Source: Scleroderma bovista
Taxonomy: Eukaryota > Basidiomycota > Agaricomycetes > Boletales > Sclerodermataceae
Direction of reading: 5' to 3'
Length of the DNA stretch: 64,000 bases
NCBI GenBank assembly: GCA_037178675.1
Contig: JAYMGJ010000258.1
Coordinates: 35,642 to 99,641 of the forward strand
Made by a program: the position numbers and the translations under genes. The notes under the pieces are model-generated. The model had not been told where the DNA came from. It did no database searches and worked only from the letters and a program-made list of their open reading frames with translations. Shown piece after piece: positions 45,000 through 55,800 of the stretch (its first letter is position 1; the number at the start of each line of letters is the position of its first letter).

Positions 45000-46445
45000 A
45001 GTGACTTCGGAGGTGGCGGAGTGACTTAGGCAGATTTGTGAGGACCAGGCTTGCCTGGGTACTTGTGATGGAAGTCTTTGACGAGCTCTGACGCATGGTC
45101 GAGCTCAGTGGCGAGGAGCCATGATGTCTCTTCATCAGTACTGGCGTAACCAGCCCAGCGGACGAGGTAGAGGAGTTGGCAGTGGTGTCTTCTGCAGTCG
45201 ATCCTTGGAGTCTAGAATTCCTTCGACTTCATATTCGACTTCTCCGTCGACTTCGATTGGAGGTGGCAGAGATTGGACACGGTTGGGAATACTGCTTTGG
45301 AGGGAGGTCTTGAGTTGAGACACATGGAATACGGGGTGCACGGACTTCATGGTGTTGGGGAGTCGGAGTGTGAAGGAGAGCAATCCAGGTTTAGCTATTA
45401 TTTTGAAGGGTCTGAAATTCTTGTCGGAGAGCTTCTTGGAGGGGCGCGTAGACCTGAAGTATTTTGCTTTCACATAGACTTGATCGCCTATTTTGAAATC
45501 CAGCAGAGTTGATCTTTTCGCATCTGCGGGGCCTTGGTAACGCTGTTGCGCAAGGGCCATCTCAGAGCAGAGGAACTCGTGGAGTTCCTTGAGGTCAGAG
45601 GTATATTCTTGAGCGCAGGAAGAACTGAGGCCCAAGTCGGAGTTGACTGCGATGTCGGGGTGGTAGCCTTTGTTGGTGAAGAAGGGGGAGACACCAGTGG
45701 TTGCACTAGGGGAGTTGTTAAAAGTGAACTCCGCAAGTGGGAGGAGTTTGGCCCAATTGTCTTGTTGGTAGTTGCAGTAGATTCGGAGATACTGCTCGAG
45801 TGTTTGGTTCGTCTGCTCGGTTTGACCATCTCCTTCTGGGTGATAACCAGAGGTGAAATGCAGGGTCATTCCGAGTGCTTTTCTGAGCAAGCGGAAGAAG
45901 TGGGAGACGAACTCCAAACCTCTGTCAGAGGTGACATGGGTAGGTACTCCGTGTTTGGAGAACACATGCGCAACAAAGAGCTTGGCAAGCTCAGGGGAAG
46001 TGATGGTGTCATAGGTCGGAATGAATATTCCTTGCTTCGAGAGGCAGTCCACGATGACTAGGATGGAGGTAAATCCATCAGAGGAGGGTAGTTGCTCAAT
46101 GAAGTCCATGGATATGGAATGCCATGGGCGAGCAGGGATCGGAAGTTGTTTTAATAGGCCGTAAGGCCTGTGCCTAGGGACCTTAGCACATCCGCATGAA
46201 GTGCAGGAACTTACATAGTCCTTTACAAAGGTGTGGACACCTGGCCAGGTATATTCCCGGCGGACTAGTTCCAATGTGCGGTTCTGGCCGAAGTGGCCGG
46301 AGAGCGGATGGTCGTGCTTGTAGCGGAGGACTCTGAGGCGGAGATCATTGGTATCTGGCACGTAGATCCTATCATCAAGGTGGAGTAAGCCAGCAGAGTC
46401 TGTTGACCACCGAGAATCGGATGAGTCGGACTTGTGGCTGAGCGC
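45000..46445 (-). pseudogene. Gypsy element 3 integrase with frameshifted chromodomain
   Basis: Integrase HHCC finger (HDHPLSGHFGQNRTLELVRR, CTSCGCAK), core DDE: Asp in HSISMDFIEQLP, VTSDRGLEFVS, Glu in DGQTEQTNQT; GPY/F-type end KNFRPFKIIAKPGLLSF. The chromodomain starts VEYEVEGILDSK near 45,215 and then needs a 1-nt shift to continue YLVRWAGYASTDEETSWLL (about 45,165-45,110). It ends GPHKSA near 45,030. The N-terminal side is cut at 46445. The chromodomain would normally guide insertion to histone-marked heterochromatin. Confidence 0.85.
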
Positions 46446-46804
46446 TGTGCGCCTAAGTGAGGGAAGAGGTCAGAACAACCAACAACCAACACCAAATGAC
46501 AGCAATATGCGAGTGGTGGTCTTCCTTTGCGTTTCTAGTATTTAATCTCCTCAGGGGGATGTGCTGCACGCCTTCAGGCAGGATGCAGGAGGGAAGGGAA
46601 GGGCTTCTGATGGGGATGGGATGCGACTTGGGATGTATTGACTCCTCTTCAGCCTACCACAGTGGTTAGGAAGAGTCCTGGGATAGAAGAGCGATGATAG
46701 ATTGATGATAGGGGTGATACAGCAGGAAGACCACCACTCGCATATTGCTGTCATTTGGTGTTGGTTGTTGGTTGTTCTGACCTCTTCCCTCACTTAGGCG
46801 CACA
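46446..46804 (+). mobile_element. Short LTR with perfect 81-bp terminal inverted repeats
   Basis: Both ends carry the same 81 bp in opposite orientation: TGTGCGCCTAAGTGAGGG.. at 46446-46526 and its reverse complement at 46724-46804. The right end is followed after two bases by the PBS TGGAGCCCACCGCGAGG, so it acts as an LTR end in plus orientation. Its terminal sequence resembles the U5 end of the 2.1-kb LTRs (ATGCGAGTGGTGG). Flanks do not match, so no target duplication. Confidence 0.7.
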
Positions 46805-46806
46805 TC

Positions 46807-46826
46807 TGGAGCCCACCGCGAGGGGT
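46807..46826 (+). promoter_or_regulatory. Primer-binding site after the palindromic LTR
   Basis: TGGAGCCCACCGCGAGGGG, the same primer site as at 26375. The following TTTCTGGAT is shared too, so both elements are from one family. Confidence 0.55.
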
Positions 46827-46864
46827 GGTAGTTTCTGGATTTCATATCCCGCTTTCATCAATTC

Positions 46865-47270
46865 TGTCAACATGATACCTATCGGTAATCCGGTTATTGC
46901 ACTTACCGTACTTACTCAGCGTGCAGCGTGACTGCGTTTGTCGTTTGTCGGTAATCCCGACTTCCCGTACATCACCTCATCCATTCCACTCAGTATAAAT
47001 ACCTAGATACTCGGTCTGTTGTAGTTTCAGTTTGAATATCAAATAAGATACTTCTCCTCTGCTCTCCCTTCGCACTCTCTGACTCTGTCTCGTGCAAGCA
47101 CTCGGTCGTAGACCATTTACCCTCAGACACTCCGTCAGACCCTCGGTCGGCCTTCCTACTACTCAGGAAAGCATGACTACGCTACGTAGTACCTCAGTCT
47201 TATCGCTAGACCAACCCCTGACCCCCAGACCCCTTGTAGAGATCAGATTGGTGAAGAACTGGTCTTGACA
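46865..47270 (+). repeat. LTR-like segment with TATA box
   Basis: Begins TGTCAACATG and ends GGTCTTGACA (matching short inverted ends). It holds TATAAATA near 46,994 and a pyrimidine-rich leader. It abuts the copia pol fragment. No target duplication found, so limits are tentative. Confidence 0.4.
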
Positions 47271-47953
47271 AACACTCCAATCCCGCCCGACAACCCAAAG
47301 TCCCTAGCAGAAGCTCAGAGATCTCCCGAATGGCCTGATTGGGAAAAGGCTGTACAAGCTGAACTCAATCAATTACATAAAATGGGTACCTGGATACTGG
47401 TAAACCCTCCAAAAGAACATACTCCTGTATCTAATAAATGGGTACTCACAAAAAAATATGATAAAGAGGGCAATTTACAAAAATTTAAGGCACGATTAGT
47501 GGCCAAAGGCTACTCTCAAATGCCTGGTATGGATTACACAGATACATTTGCTCCAGTTGTAAGACTGGAAACAATTCATACCTTACTAGCTTTAGCCCTC
47601 ACAGAAAATTGGGAGATACAACAAATGGATGTAAAAGGGGCTTACCTAAATGGTAAAATAAAAGAAGAATTATATATGGAACAGCCCAAAGGATATAATG
47701 ATGGCTTGGGTCGTGTTTGTCATTTAATTAAATCCTTATATGGATTAAAACAAGCAGGGCATGAATGGAACCTTGAATTTAACCAACAGTTGGAGTCTCA
47801 TGGCTGGACACCTTCCATGGTAGATCCATGTACATACTCCTGACATAAAACAGAAGGGATTGAAATCATTACTGTATGGGTTGATGACCTACTTCTTTTT
47901 GCTAGCAATCCTGTACTCATGAAAAATTTAAAACATGAGTTACAATCTACCTT

Positions 47954-50062
47954 CATCAGGAAATCGGTGAGAAATAGATAAAGCATTACCTACCATTTTC
48001 ATGCATGTCAAGTGTATCCTGCAACGTCATTCTGATGAAGCAGTAGATCAGGCTAGTTAATTCAGGGTAGCGTAGATAGTGATGACCAGGTATATTCACT
48101 TTGGGTGAACATGATCAAGCTTATTCCTCAGCTATATCTGATCACTTTGACTCACAATAGTAGCCAGGTCCAATTGTCCAACAGAATTTGATCATTTGAT
48201 CAAGTGTGTCCATTAGTGCATGTTGATAACTTATCAGCAACCCAACCCTCCCCTGTCCAATATTGGACAGTTGTCCCAGACTGTTCCAATAGTTCTATTA
48301 ATGTTTATGTTAATCAATTTATATTTTCAATTTAATATTATCAATTCAATACAAAAACTACAGTACAAACATATATATTGGGTTGTAGACTACATGGTGG
48401 TCAGCGCACGGCGGTAGCCGCCATCGTCGACACTGGGGATGGTAGTAGCGGTCGTTGCCGTCGCCGTCGTTGCAGTGGTGGTGGTCAGTGACACCGGTCG
48501 TAGCGGTCGTCGTCGTGGTATTGGTGATGGCTGTCGTCGCTGTTTGGTGGTGGTGGTGGTGGTGGCCGTCATCGTCGTCATCGTCCAAGTGGTGGTGGTG
48601 GTGGCTGTCTTCGTTGTCATCGACGGGGGTGGTGGCCACATCGTGAGCCCATCCAGGTGGTGGTGGTAGTGGCCGCGTCGTCGACGCTGGTGGTAGGTTG
48701 TCATTGTCGTCATCCAAGTGGCCGTGGGGGTGGTCACGTCATCAGGTGGGGTAGTGGGTGGTCGACGCACAGTGGTCGTGGTCGTGGTCGCATTGGTGGT
48801 GGTGGTTGTCGTTGTCGTTGTAGTTGGCGTCATCGCGTTAGTGGTGGTCATCATCGTCATCGTCGACGACGGTGGTGGTGGGCAGTCGACGCGTGGTGGT
48901 GGTGGTGGTGGTGGTTGAAGAAGATAGAGAGAGTGACGATGGACTTAGAGAAATTTTTGAAGTGTGCTTGTGTGCGTGTGTTTGTGTCTGATTATATCAG
49001 CAGCAACATTTCCTACGTAGTATTTACCACTACGCTATTATCACCACCACCCTAATGCCAACACCGACCACCAGCGACGACACCGACCGCCACTACCACC
49101 AACGTGATGACGCCCACCATGGTCACCAGTCACGACACCAACCACCACCGCCATCACCAGCATTGTCGACCAACGCGAGGACGACGACGACCAGCGTCGA
49201 CGCCCACCACCGCGCGTCGACCACCACCACTACCAACGCGACGACGACGGCCATCACCACCGTCGTCACCCACAAACGCGCCACGATGACAGCCACCACC
49301 ACCATCAACGCAACGACGGTGGCCATTGCCACCAGTGTCGACCATCACCACCACCACAACCAATGCATCGACGACAACAGCCACCATCACCAGCGATGAC
49401 GACGGTAGTGGCCACCACTGCGCGTTGACCACCACCACCAATGCGACGATGATAGCCACCAATGACATCCACCACCACACGACAACGCCGACGCCGACGC
49501 CGCCACTTATTATTTAGTTTATTTAGTATTTAGGACAACTTGTATAAATGAACTATGAATTTTATTTGTCTGAATAACTTGGTGTGATCTTTTTTTAATT
49601 GATATGCTATTGCTATGTACTCTACTGGAATGACTAGCCAAACTGAACACTAAGCTGAGTCAAAGGGTTAGTTTGCTGATAGGCCTGACAAGGGGGTACA
49701 AGAGTGTAAAAGTTGATAAGTGGAATGTTATTCTGGCAGGATAGCTATAATTGATTATATGTTGGACACATAATGGTAGCAAGATGACCAAGTGATGCAA
49801 CTCTGTTAGAAGATAGAACCATCAAATATAATGTGTGATAACAAAATGCCATGTCTATCCTGCATTATCTACAATGAGTCATTCTGATATACACTTGATC
49901 ATTGTGCACTAAGGATGTTAATGAGTGATCATACATGCTCAATTATGCTAGTTCAATTGTAAGGGTGTTTAATTGCTGATATTGAGGTATATTACAATAT
50001 CACTCTGATGTATGTTTATAATGTGTATCAGGGAATATCATCTCTTCCCCAGTTTCCTGATG
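47954..50062. mobile_element. 2.1-kb non-autonomous TIR element with 3-bp CTT target duplication
   Basis: Inserted in copia RT: removing it restores QSTFKITDLGEP in frame. Ends are CATCAGGAAA at 47954 and the inverted TTTCCTGATG ending at 50062, with weaker similarity inward. CTT is present at 47951-47953 and 50063-50065. The interior has no transposase. It holds GGT/GTC-rich DNA (48,385-48,920) and ACC/GAC-rich DNA (49,046-49,510) as two inverted arms around a 125-bp centre, and AT-rich flanks. Long frames in the arms are low-complexity artefacts. A 3-bp duplication is used by CACTA and PIF/Harbinger elements; the TIR matches neither obviously. Confidence 0.72.
48385..49510. repeat. Inverted trinucleotide-rich arms
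   Basis: Plus strand is rich in GGT, GTC and GTG triplets to about 48,920, then rich in ACC, GAC and CAC triplets from 49,046. The two arms are complementary in type and could fold back. Confidence 0.65.
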
Positions 50063-50970
50063 CTTCAAGATTACTGATCTTGGAGAACCTTCTAAAATAG
50101 TAGGCATTGAAATTGATCGCGATCGAACTAATAATACTCTTGTTATCTCTCAGAAACAATTTCTGGGAATGATCCTAAAGAAACAGAGTATGGAAAATGC
50201 CAACTCTGTGGGCATGCCTATGGATCCTGCTATAAAACTCAATCCTTCTGAAGGGGAGTTAGAGGGTAATCATCAGGAGAATTTCTCCAAAAGTTTTGCT
50301 TCTTTAATTGGCTCACTAATGTATCTTGCTGTGGCTACAAGGCCTGATATAGCATATGCTGTTTATAGACTGGGTTCATTTATGTCAAACCCAAATATGT
50401 CTCACTGGACAGCAGCTAAGCGCATTTTACATTATCTCTCAGGGACCAAGGACTATGGCATAACATATAGGGCTGATAAGCCTGAATCTGGAGAGAACCA
50501 TTTTAAAGGGTATTCAGATGCCAGTTATGCCAATGAAGACCTTACCTCTGTCTCAGGATATGTATTCCTTATGAATGGGGGAGCCATTTCTTGGGGATCT
50601 AAGAAACAAACTGATGTAGCTTTATCCTCAACTGAATCTGAATATATTGCCTTAGCAGATACAACCAGAGAAGCTGTCTGGTTATGTAATCTGTTAAAGG
50701 GGTTGAAATATGATCAACCAAAACCCATAATGATTTATGGAGATAATAGTAGCTCTTTGGCTATAGCCAAGAATCCCCAATATCATAAAAGGACTAAACA
50801 TTTTGACACAAGAAATCATTATATTAGGCAGAAGGTAAAAGAAGGTATAGTAGAGGTAAAATATTGTCCTACTGCTAATATGACAGCAGATATATTTACA
50901 AAACCTCTACCTAAGCCAAAGCATCATCTGCACTCAGCAGAATTAGGGCTGACCCCTCATTGAAGGGGAG

Positions 50971-51190
50971 TGTTGAGTTGTAGTGAAGCAACAGCAACTC
51001 GGCATCAGCCACAAATGCCAAGTAGAATGCACTGGCATGACATCATAGGTGATACGTAGTATAAGTACGTAGCTCCAACAAAATAGGAGATGATTTTTGT
51101 GTGCTTGTATTCTAGCTTCTCTCAGAGTACTTCGCCTATTGTCGTATCCGCTGCGCTCCCATTACTGTGCATATCATAACTCGTAACCTT
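50971..51190 (+). repeat. Copia 3' LTR (end uncertain)
   Basis: Begins TGTTGAGTTGTAG directly after GAAGGGGAG, as in copia elements. Contains a TAGTATAAGTACG core and a CT-rich stretch. The right limit is not defined by a matching 5' LTR. Confidence 0.55.
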
Positions 51191-51873
51191 GATATAAATG
51201 ACATGGAGTCTGCCATACCAAATAATTCCATTCATTTACATTTCTATTTAGCATTAAATTCATGTTCACACAAATAACCTATGGTCAGAAGGGAGGATAT
51301 CAATTGCTTGCCTTTGAGAGGCTGGGTAGCAGACTGTCACACTGTGACATGTCATGTGATTATGGTAGAATTGTAATGATGACTACCTTATCCCCATCCC
51401 AGATGCTACACAGTATATAGCTTGAATAAAGTCTTGAGGAACACAGTCTGCTTGCACCTACTTCTGTCTGATCTGAGCCTATCAACAAGCACAAAGCACT
51501 GGCCATCAAGCTGAGTAGTATGACCAATATGAACAGAATAATACTAAGACTACAAATGTTGTATTTACTGAAGTGCTTAAAAATTTGATTTGATTCATTG
51601 ATTTTTTTTTGTGATTGAAATTGAAAATGTTTAAGAATGTCTGAAAGGTCCTTATTATGCCTGGAAAAAATAGGATAGGCATTGCCTGGCAAGATAGGAT
51701 AAGCATTGCCCAGCACTGCCTGCCTTTGGCAGGCACCAGCACTAGCTGGTTAGCATTTTCACGGCCCTGCCACTGCACTGCCACACTGACTCGAATCTCA
51801 CTCGATATCGTGCCTCACTCCTTGTTCCTCTCCTGCTCCTACACCTCCAATATCCCTGTGTAAAGTTATTATT
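51191..51873. other. No gene recognised
   Basis: About 680 bp. It contains a short hairpin GCCTGCCTTTGGCAGGC near 51,718 and a small repeated GATAGGCATTGCC-like motif around 51,670-51,715. Frames here look random. Confidence 0.3.
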
Positions 51874-52609
51874 ATGTCCTATGTTACCGACAGTATTTTT
51901 GATGTCAACTCGCACCAAACTGTCAACCGCGAGGTTGCCTTGGAACTCGATCGAACTGTGCTGCAGGCTTGGTCAGTTTAGCGATACAAAAGCTTTGTGG
52001 GAGTACAGAGTTTGAGCCAAGTGATGTCAACCATATGATTGCGCCGGCACTTGGCCAGAGGTTTGGTTTGAAAATTTTCTTTGGTCACCCGGAATCAGTT
52101 AGGTATCTGGAGCGTGGGGTTGCAAGTGCATCTGTGCATTTGCGTCTCAACCACCGACGACCGCCTATGGACATTCAGGAATGGTTCGGATGGGTAATCT
52201 GTGAATATTTACAGATTACCCATCTGAACGGTTCCAGAGTCTCGTGTATTGCTGCTGTAACCTTACACGGCGAAAAATCCATCGCAAAAAACAAGTCTCT
52301 TCATGATTGAAGACTTCCTTGCAAACACTCCGGGAAAAAGTATATAATGGCATGGAGAAGGGTAAAGCGGGTGAGCTGGTCAGTCGCTTGCTGTGGTTGC
52401 TTGCAAAGGACCTATTTGTCCACACTGTCATCAAACCATACCGAAATTTATTTTACGCCCCTCTGGGTGAGGACGAGTGGAATGGTGAACTCGTTGACTG
52501 TCGACCAATTAAGATTCTCGAGTATCTGGACTTTGTCTTTGGCAAACGGCAATGGCATAAAGATGCACAGAAGGCATTTGAGAATGCCATGGGACACCAC
52601 AGGTAATGA
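51874..52609 (+). pseudogene. Fragment of an unknown Agaricomycete protein family
   Basis: Starts MSYVTDSIFDVNSHQTVNRE at 51874, then moves between frames through GLKIFFGHPESVRYLERGV, GVASASVHLRLNHRRPPM, and after a break GKAGELVSRLLWLLAKDLF and NLFYAPLGEDEWNGELVDCR, ending at a TGA near 52,609. The pieces are in the expected order on one strand but need frame changes not explained by good introns. I believe the blocks belong to a multi-copy basidiomycete family of unknown function; I cannot name a domain. It lies 265 bp upstream of SPC7. Confidence 0.45.
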
Positions 52610-52775
52610 CGGTCGTTTGAGAGACAATGTGGGCGAAGCAGAGAGGAAGCAGGAGCCAAGTCAGGAAAATTGAGGGGACGGGGTTGCGCTGGGTTACCCG
52701 CCAGTTTGTGACACTGGATCCCAACACCATGACCGTTTGCAAGTATATGTTGATGTTGACCATGTGACCCCCGTG

Positions 52776-52781
52776 ACGCGT
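52776..52781 (+). promoter_or_regulatory. MluI cell-cycle box (MCB) upstream of SPC7
   Basis: ACGCGT lies 94 bp upstream of the SPC7 ATG. This is the core bound by the fungal G1/S factor MBF. A single copy, so suggestive only. Confidence 0.35.
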
Positions 52782-52874
52782 CTAAAGGAATGATATCACG
52801 TGCACCGTGTCGTTGTCCTATCTCACTCTGCCGTCTCGCCTTGCTTGGATAACTAACCTTCACAGCAGACGGGA

Positions 52875-55800
52875 ATGACCGTGAACAGAGGCTCTCCAAA
52901 TCGACGCAACTCAATCGCAGTTGCAAGCCAGAACAGAGCCCATCCTGGCCACAGACGTCGAGCTCACTCCATCGCCCCCGGAGATCGCCCCAGCCCCGTG
53001 TCCAAAGCCCGTCGATCATTAGTGAGTTTCGTTTTCCTGGCAGTTCCCATCCCTTTATGTTTGTTCTAGGCTCCACGAAAGAGCATACTTAAAGCCGCCG
53101 CCAACACTCCAGACGACACAGATGACAGAACGCAGGCCATGGACATGACCAGTATTGTTCGTTTCGACGTTGAAAGCACTCGAAAATCGCTTGGCCGCCG
53201 GGTTAGTTTTGCAAATCACGCGCACGTCCGCTTGTTTGAAGTGCCAGAACAAAACACCAATTCTACCGCGTCGCCACAGTCTTCGCCTGCCGCTCAAGTC
53301 GAAAACCGTCCGGCAACGAACGACGAGAATGAATATCCAGGTGCTTCAAGTTTTAGGCGTCGTAGCTCCATGCGCAGGTCCATCGCTTTCAGCGAGGGTG
53401 GTGGCGAGGAATCGATGGACATGGACTCGGACGACACGGGCTATTCCCCGGCTGCGTTCTTCAGGGTTGAGAACGACTTTGAGGAGGGCGACGATCTACA
53501 TGATTTCGGTGACGAGGACGACTATCCTGACGATAATATGGACGTGACAGAAGCTATACCACACAATATCATACGACGACGCTCCCTCTCACTCGGTGTA
53601 CCTCGCCAACCACTTGCAAATCTCACTTCTCCTCTGGTGTCGATAGATGACCAGGATGAACAGGTGGAAGAGGCTCCTATAGAACAGGACTCCGCACGGT
53701 CACAATCGGTGGCCTCGGAGGACAACGCTTCACAACTCATGGAGTTTACAGTGCCGCTTATCCGCCCACACAGACCACCCAGTGATGCTTGGCTGGCACT
53801 TCGCGCGGCCACCCATTCGGGCGACACTCCATACATACCATCGTCGGACGACGAGGAACAACGTGGCGTACAAGACATGGAGTTAACGGACGCAGTGTCG
53901 AGGTTACAAGCTGCTCGAACTTCTATCGGTCTTGGAAGTGGTGACGGCGAAGAGGGGCAACCAGACAGCTTCAACAGTACGGAAGACAGTTTTGCGGAGG
54001 AGAATAGCGGGATTAGTGACGAAGGAAACCGAACAGTCAACGTCACGCAACTCCTGAGGCGAGTTAGCCTTGCACCAAGCACACACGACTCCACGATGGA
54101 GATTACTACTTTGTACAGTGCTCAGGAATACTCAGATGCACCTGCTTCGGCTGTTACTACCACAACTGGCCCGTCTGAAGTGCCACAACTCGCACCACCA
54201 ACTGCAGTGAGGTCGTCACCCATTCCCCCAGACTGTCAGAGCAACATGGTAAGTTCACGATTTATGACCCACCCAAAGTCACTTAGTCCGCGAAGCTCCC
54301 TTCCGCGGAACTTCCAAGCATTACCGCAGAAAAACCATTCAGTTTCATTCCGCGATCGCGAACCCCAACTCCCCTCGGTCCCGCTCGGTCCCCTTCACCT
54401 TCCAAGGCTAAAGGAGCCCTTCCTTCACCAAGGAAATTCACTGCTGCGTTTGCCCCTCCCGTGTCCAAGCCATCGCCTGGAAAGCGATCGGCAGCCGCTG
54501 CTGGTATCTCTGATGGACGACCGAGTCCGGCTAAGAAGGCTACTGGCCCAGCGAAGCTCCCGATGGCGTTTTCTCAACCCAATAACCCCCAATCTTCCAC
54601 TGCACGTGACAGGCCGTCTCCTAGCAAGACGGCGTCGATTCATGCTCAGCAAGACACTCGACCTGGCGGTGGATTAGCCAAGCGTGCTTCACTTGGTCTA
54701 CGCAGACCTTCGGGGTACTTTTCACAACGAAAAAGCTTTGCGGGATTAAACCCTGCACCTTCTCTGGGTGAGAGCAACCAGCCAGGTCAGGTCCTAGAAG
54801 ATCGCGCTGTTGAAGAAGTTGCAGAGGTAACAGAAGTGTCAGAGGTGGTCGAGCCGGTGCGCGAAACGCACATCACGGCTGTTCAGGATCTGCAGGAATC
54901 AGTTCCGCATACATTCTCCCCCGAGACACCTCCGCCGGAGGCACAGTCCGATGTAGACCAGAATCCCAGCGCTGCAAGAGAAGACATGGAAGTAGAACAG
55001 GACTCCATCCCGGCCAACGGGATATCGATTAACTCAACCGCGCAATGGCAGGATGACGCCCAGCAAGGAAGTGGGGGAGAGGAAGGTCCTCAAATATCCA
55101 TCGAGCAGTTCTTCGAAATCACAGGCATCCGGTTTATGGATGAGATTGCAGCGCCGCGCCGCTCGATTGCCTATCCTTCCGCCCTCCGTCCATCGCGACG
55201 GACGTCAAATGAAGCTATACCCCTTGCGGAATACGTCGTAGCCATGGCGGTAAATGTCCCCCAACTCGAGCTCTACACCCACGTCAGCAAGGATCTCCAG
55301 GCGTGGATTGAACGCATCCAAGGCATCTTTCGCGAGGCCGAAGAAGAAGCTCTCAAGATGACCCCGCAACTTTTCCAAGAATTTGTCTCGACGGACGAGA
55401 GTGGGCAAGCCGAACTCATACATCAACTGAAATTGATCAAGGTGCACAATCATGAACAAGCAAAGTCTGAATGGTACGACTGGAAGATGAAGTGGGTCGA
55501 ACAGTTATACCAGAAAGCTAGTGCGGGCTTCCAGGATTTGGAAGGGGTATGATTTTTTTTTTTCCACTGTCCCTCGGACATGAACTCTGATGCATTTGTA
55601 AGGACGCGAAATTTCTGGAAGAGATCATCCATCGTGGACAGGACATCGTTCCTAGTCTACAACAAGAGTACGACCAACTGATGGAGGAGCTAGAACGAGA
55701 GAAAGCAGATGTTGCAGAACTGGAAGCCTGTGACCAGGATTACTTGAATGAGCTCAAGGGTTCCATAGCTGAGCAAAGGTGAGCGCATCATTCACATCAA

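Larger units (their letters stand above)
43166..46445 (-). mobile_element. Gypsy element 3 (chromodomain type), 5' truncated
   Basis: Minus-strand element with one 678-bp LTR (43166-43843), polypurine tract (43844-43857), an opposite-strand ORF and an integrase with chromodomain. Upstream protease, RT and 5' LTR are missing because the palindromic LTR at 46446 begins there. Confidence 0.85.
47271..50963 (+). pseudogene. Copia pol fragment (RT and RNase H), split by a DNA element
   Basis: Ty1/copia RT from EWPDWEKAVQAELNQL through FKARLVAKGYSQ, QMDVKGAYLNG and LYGLKQAGHEW. A TGA at 47841-47843 lies before HKTEGIEIITVWVDDLLLF (catalytic VDD). The reading reaches QSTF at 47953 and resumes after the insertion at 50066 with KITDLGEPSKIVGIEID. 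RNase H follows: ARPDIAYAV-type block, GYSDASYA, LSSTESEYIAL, DNSSSLAIAKN, HIRQK-type block and ADIFTKPL. It ends at 50963 before the polypurine tract GAAGGGGAG. Gag, protease and integrase are missing. Confidence 0.88.

Noticed and set aside
45534..46061. Plus-strand ORF of 175 residues
   Set aside because: Antisense shadow of the gypsy element 3 integrase.
48358..49480. Long His/Thr/Val-rich ORFs on both strands
   Set aside because: Products of GGT/ACC trinucleotide DNA inside a transposon; not protein-like.
51360..51784. Minus-strand ORFs near 51.4-51.8 kb
   Set aside because: Low-complexity, overlapping in several frames; no splice or motif support.
52453..53076. Minus-strand ORF of 207 residues near SPC7
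   Set aside because: Composition follows the complement of the SPC7 first exon and upstream fragment; no recognisable motif.
53522..54094. Minus-strand ORF of 190 residues
   Set aside because: Shadow of the SPC7 acidic, Ser-rich exon.
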